In this document: one piece after another, positions 62,101-64,000 of the stretch
How positions within the stretch are numbered: the stretch's first letter is position 1
Layout: each line of letters begins with the position of its first letter
Source: Mytilus galloprovincialis
Lineage: Eukaryota; Mollusca; Bivalvia; Mytilida; Mytilidae
Direction: 5' to 3'
Assembly: GCF_965363235.1 (NCBI RefSeq)
Contig: NC_134839.1
Coordinates: 110,602,517-110,666,516, forward strand
DNA length: 64,000 bases
Program-made: the position numbers and the translations under genes
The notes under the pieces: model-generated
What the model saw: only the letters and a program-made list of their open reading frames with translations
Database searches by the model: none
What the model was told of the DNA's origin: nothing

Positions 62101-63845
62101 GCTACCAATTTTGCTCTTGGAAACCGATAAATTTATCCACATTGCGCCATTACGATCCTTTGTCAGTTGTATTTTAAAAGACAAATGTATCAACTAGCTA
62201 ATGAGCATCAGTTAATGATCTTGTCTGCATTGATTCAACTTAAAACTATTGTCTGATCGGTTGTCAGGTGGAATTTTCGAAAAATTCATAAACATTTAAA
62301 AAAAATTCTAATTAAATATTTCGTGGAAGGGCAGACTAGATTTTTTTAGTGATTGAAGACTATAAACTCAAGTTATTACAGACAAAAAATTATAATTTTT
62401 CGAAGATATGCATTTTCATCATCCAACTTGAAAGTCAAGTACTTTCAGTAAAAAAAATAGCTATTCGAACACACCAACTCTGTTTTTGTGATTCATTAGA
62501 TAGGTATTTCACTTGACCCATATTTTTCATCTTTTAGTACTGTGATTTTTTTATGTTATAAAGTCAACCTGTAGCTTTGATATATAAAAATGATAGAATC
62601 TGAAGCGAGACGATGTATGAAATATTCTTGCTTTGTACAATATCAAGACAAAATATTCTACTCAAACACACCCTAACATAAAAAGGTGCACTCGATTGTC
62701 TCTTTTCGATACTATTGTTACCCATTTTTTGGAATTTTTTCTTGAGTCACATAATGGAAGGGCAGACACGAAAATTACTGAACTAATAGATTGATATGTT
62801 TTCCCTCCGTGGTAATTTTTTTTTTTAAATCGGAGGATATGCATTTTCTACATCCAACTTGAAAGATACCCATGTCGTCTACCTGATATCTAATTGTTCT
62901 GCTTACAAATGTAACTATGTACTAGATAAATTGAAAACTTATGCAAATGGTGTTTTTAAAATAAAACACTTCGTAATTGAGAAGAAAATTGTAATTTTGT
63001 TTGTTTCTATAAACTTTTAAAATGTTTGTCACTATAGTAAACATTACAGTAAACATTTATCGCCTTCTCTAACAAAGAGTTTCGATTCTTTTGTTCTATT
63101 TCAACCGGGTTTCCAACTGCATTGACCTATAATGGTTTACTTTTTTAAATTGTTATTTGGATGGAGAGTTGTCTCATTGGCACTCACACCACATCTTCCT
63201 ATATCTATTTCACTGATTCTCACCAAATATTACTGGGCAAAAAACAAGTAAAAACAAAAATGTTAAGAATGAAAATAGATAAAAGAACAACAAATGGTCT
63301 GTATACTTTGAAATTCATATTGATGGACACAAGACTAGTTGAATTAATTTTTAAAAGGATGTATCTTAGCTTCTGCTATAGATTTAGTCATTATCAAAGT
63401 GAGTATGTTTTGTAATTTTAGCTGAAGGAAATCCAGCCTACAAGGTTCCAGATAACCTAGTAACAGATGTACTCATAGAAAATGATGAACTCAGTAGAAA
63501 AAGGTATTTAACATCATAAAGGTTAACTCCTCAGAAAAATGTATGTATAACATCAAAGTTAATTCTATAGAAAAAAAAGTACTTATAACATCAAAGTTGA
63601 CTTGAGTGAGAACATGATTAGGAATGGGTAGTGATATATTCAATGTTCAACCAGAGATGATATTTTTCTATTACAGACAGGAATATGAGATAGAAGTTAA
63701 CACTATTACTGTACAGATCCACTTTAGCCAATCATACGAGTACTACTCTGGGGCATTACATCCTAGACCAGACCAGTGTGGCTGGATGGAACTTACTATT
63801 GACAGGAGGAAAACTATAGCTGATCTAAAAATAGCAATAACTGAG
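47150..63845 (+). CDS. USP40: Ubiquitin carboxyl-terminal hydrolase 40 (USP40), N-terminal 565 codons; continues past the window
   Basis: Exons: 47150-47336, 51406-51473, 52314-52427, 53245-53370, 54185-54223, 55267-55413, 55811-55897, 56182-56238, 57807-57926, 58577-58711, 59934-60002, 60551-60684, 61681-61841, 63422-63503, 63677-63845, all with AG/GT sites and consistent phase. USP enzymes are cysteine proteases that cut ubiquitin from proteins. The Cys box NQGATCYLNSLLQTL has the nucleophile at C46. DSFGW and HDVQELNRILFSA form the next USP boxes. CSVC and CESC are the zinc-finger cysteine pairs. The His box GGAYGGHYHAFIKD has the catalytic His at about 298. Downstream, GKESAYMLFYRR and the SGALHP/LTIDRRKTIADLK ubiquitin-like region match USP40 as I remember it, as does the N terminus (MLEGLFGEED against human MFGDLFEEE). 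The first intron is 4 kb and holds several transposons. Confidence 0.93.
47552..49263. mobile_element. candidate hAT-like non-autonomous element in USP40 intron 1
   Basis: The ends are imperfect inverted repeats: CAGGGTTCGACACTAACG at the left, and the complement of the right end reads CAGGGGTTGACACTAACT. Both are followed by GGGCTAGT/ACTAGCCC-rich sequence. A CAGGG-type start suits hAT elements, but I do not see a convincing 8-bp target duplication. A frame ending ...KISGGHAPRPP (48887-49123) lies inside. A separate hairpin element is nested at 48403-48532. Confidence 0.55.
48403..48532. mobile_element. 130-bp hairpin MITE with 9-bp target duplication (Mutator-like size)
   Basis: It is an almost perfect palindrome from TAGTCCGAGATTACT to AGTAATCTCGGACTA. 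The arms of about 61 bp include CAAGCTGGGGCCGTGGGACG and its complement, around a centre of about 8 bp. It is flanked on both sides by GAGACAAAT (48394-48402 and 48533-48541). Nine-bp duplications are typical of Mutator-like elements. It carries no coding capacity and is inserted within the element at 47552-49263. Confidence 0.88.
49406..49806. mobile_element. MITE with 19-bp inverted ends in USP40 intron 1
   Basis: The left end AGGATGTACTTAGGTGAGG and the right end CCTCTCCCAAGTACATCCT are inverted with two mismatches. It is about 401 bp, non-coding. The target duplication is unclear. A block with GGCGGGAAAA resembles one at 53550. Confidence 0.75.
49807..51405. other. rest of USP40 intron 1
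   Basis: AT-rich sequence with poly-T and poly-A runs. A short TATACATTGTACCTTTT repeat, three copies, sits at 51170-51240. No exon matching USP40 is seen here; the flanking exons join directly in phase 1. Confidence 0.5.
53437..53800. repeat. AT-rich dispersed repeat in USP40 intron 4
   Basis: It shares a short GGCGGGAAAA-TG/GG block and general layout with the MITE at 49406-49806 (for example a GTTTTCGAGATAAT-type block against TTTTTCGAGGTATTTG). Ends are not defined. Confidence 0.35.
53800..54060 (+). repeat. probable dispersed repeat containing an in-phase exon-like segment
   Basis: GCCTCGAGTGCAGAAGGGTG, CTTCACGTCTAACC, CACGGGGCATTAAGGAGAAA and GGCTCTGCATGTCAGTCTCT look like a dispersed molluscan repeat from memory; no second copy is in the window. 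53885-53959 has a 3' site (TTTGTATGCAG), 25 open codons and a 5' site (CAG|GTAACG), in the same phase as its neighbours. Confidence 0.4.
54538..55205 (-). mobile_element. TTAA-flanked MITE, 668 bp, inverted copy of the one at 22331
   Basis: The ends AAGGGCACTAG and CTAGTGCCCCT are flanked by TTAA (54534-54537 and 55206-55209). The GTCAAATCGGTGACCACGAA block near the right end is the complement of the block near the left end of the 22331 copy. It lies in USP40 intron 5. Confidence 0.85.
56239..57806. other. USP40 intron 8, nothing recognised
   Basis: 1.57 kb without a supportable exon, repeat copy or RNA gene. The protein reads straight from YCEK (exon 8) to AELSSEYELF (exon 9), as expected from USP40, so no exon is missing. 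Confidence 0.5.
58250..58325 (+). repeat. interspersed repeat family A, 5' end only
   Basis: AAAATAAGAAGATGTGGTAT, GATTGCCAATGAGAAAACTC, then CACAAGAGACCAAATGACAC, after which the match stops. Confidence 0.75.
59102..59400 (+). mobile_element. dispersed repeat with ATGCCCCAT / ATGGGGCAT inverted ends
   Basis: It opens with ATGCCCCATTTATGGGCATT and a GTCCATCTGTTCGTTCTTCT-type tract. It continues GTCCAATCAACTTGAAACTT and closes with ATGGGGCATCCCTGTACTGG. The lay-out (short inverted ends then a CTGTC-rich tract) resembles that of the 15337 element, though the sequences differ. It lies in USP40 intron 10. Confidence 0.65.
60922..61200 (-). repeat. 90-bp tandem repeat, three copies, made of family D sequence
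   Basis: TTTCTTTGTTCGCCATGGCG begins copies at 60931, 61021 and 61111, exactly 90 bp apart. The first two are identical over the unit and the third differs at a few bases. The complement is the family D block at 27670-27740. Because 90 is 30 codons, a false 113-codon frame results. Confidence 0.92.
61205..61315 (-). repeat. interspersed repeat family A, 5' end, inverted
   Basis: The complement reads AAAAAGAAGAAGATGTGGTA and TGATTGCCAATGAGACAACT and directly follows the family D array, as if D and A pieces belong to one larger element. Confidence 0.7.
61890..61995 (-). repeat. interspersed repeat family A fragment, inverted
   Basis: Reads ATTAGACCGTTGGTTTTCCC, then GTTTGAATGGTTTTACACTA, GGGGCCCTTTATAGCTTGTT and AGGCCGTACATTCAG, the complement of the middle of family A. 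Confidence 0.65.
62320..62875 (+). repeat. direct repeat, two diverged copies about 425 bp apart
   Basis: GGAAGGGCAGAC at about 62330 and 62757. Each is followed about 95 bp later by GATATGCATTTTC then ATCCAACTTGAAAG (62404 and 62836). The class is unknown. It lies in USP40 intron 13. Confidence 0.6.
63125..63215 (-). repeat. interspersed repeat family A end, inverted
   Basis: GACCTATAATGGTTTACTTT, GGATGGAGAGTTGTCTCATT and GGCACTCACACCACATCTTC are the complement of the family A start, in the 26186/28234 subtype. Confidence 0.65.
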
Positions 63846-64000
63846 GTCAGTACTAATGTTAGAGGGTAGTAATAGGGGTACTACTCTGGGGCATTACATC
63901 CCAGACCAGATCAGTGTGGCTGGATGGAACTTACTATTGACAGGAGGAAAACTATAGCTGATCTAAAAATAGCAATAACTGAGGTCAGTACTAATGTTAG
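63741..64000 (+). repeat. 138-bp tandem duplication of a USP40 exon 3' end with its splice donor
   Basis: TACTACTCTGGGGCATTACA starts at 63741 (inside the exon 63677-63845) and again at 63879. The second copy differs at only two or so positions through GCAATAACTGAG|GTCAGTACTAATGTTAG, then the window ends. The unit includes about 105 bp of exon and about 33 bp of intron. The second copy has no acceptor directly before it. More units may follow outside the window. Confidence 0.9.

Overview
This is a eukaryotic, AT-rich, intron-rich window that looks like a marine bivalve, most probably a mytilid mussel. The reasons are small exons in large repeat-filled introns, animal gene families (EGF/mucin membrane protein, SLC28, USP40), and several interspersed repeats that I recognise, from memory only, as typical of mussel genomes. 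Species cannot be fixed from the sequence.

Layout. (1) 1-5301: repeats and a decayed LINE on the minus strand, with no exon I can support. (2) 5302-21480, plus strand: the 3' part of a large type I membrane protein. One 5.7-kb exon carries 43 complete EGF modules and a Thr/Ser-rich mucin-like stalk. Short exons follow for a membrane-proximal domain and one transmembrane helix, then two alternative last exons (15189-15303 or 21384-21480), both in the correct phase. A 39-bp minisatellite (about 37 units) begins inside one exon and copies its 5' splice site. The intron between the two last exons holds a 1-kb element with about 160-bp tandem repeats and a 3.66-kb inverted-repeat transposon with a 6-bp target duplication. 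(3) 21700-32087: intergenic, dominated by interspersed repeats. (4) 32125-42672, plus strand: a complete concentrative nucleoside transporter (SLC28 family), 11 coding exons, 621 aa. Its intron 10 contains about ten decayed tandem copies of the 3' end of exon 10 with its splice donor. (5) 42673-47149: intergenic repeats. (6) 47150 to the right edge, plus strand: the N-terminal 565 codons of USP40, a ubiquitin-specific protease, in 15 exons. The last visible exon is partly duplicated in tandem together with its splice donor, and the copy runs off the window.

The three genes have no obvious functional link; they are same-strand neighbours, not an operon. The most unusual feature is that all three carry tandem arrays seeded on an exon 3' end plus its 5' splice site, at three different ages and unit sizes (39, about 68 and 138 bp). 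Exon limits were set by reading GT/AG sites, codon phase and family resemblance by eye; no search or transcript data were available.
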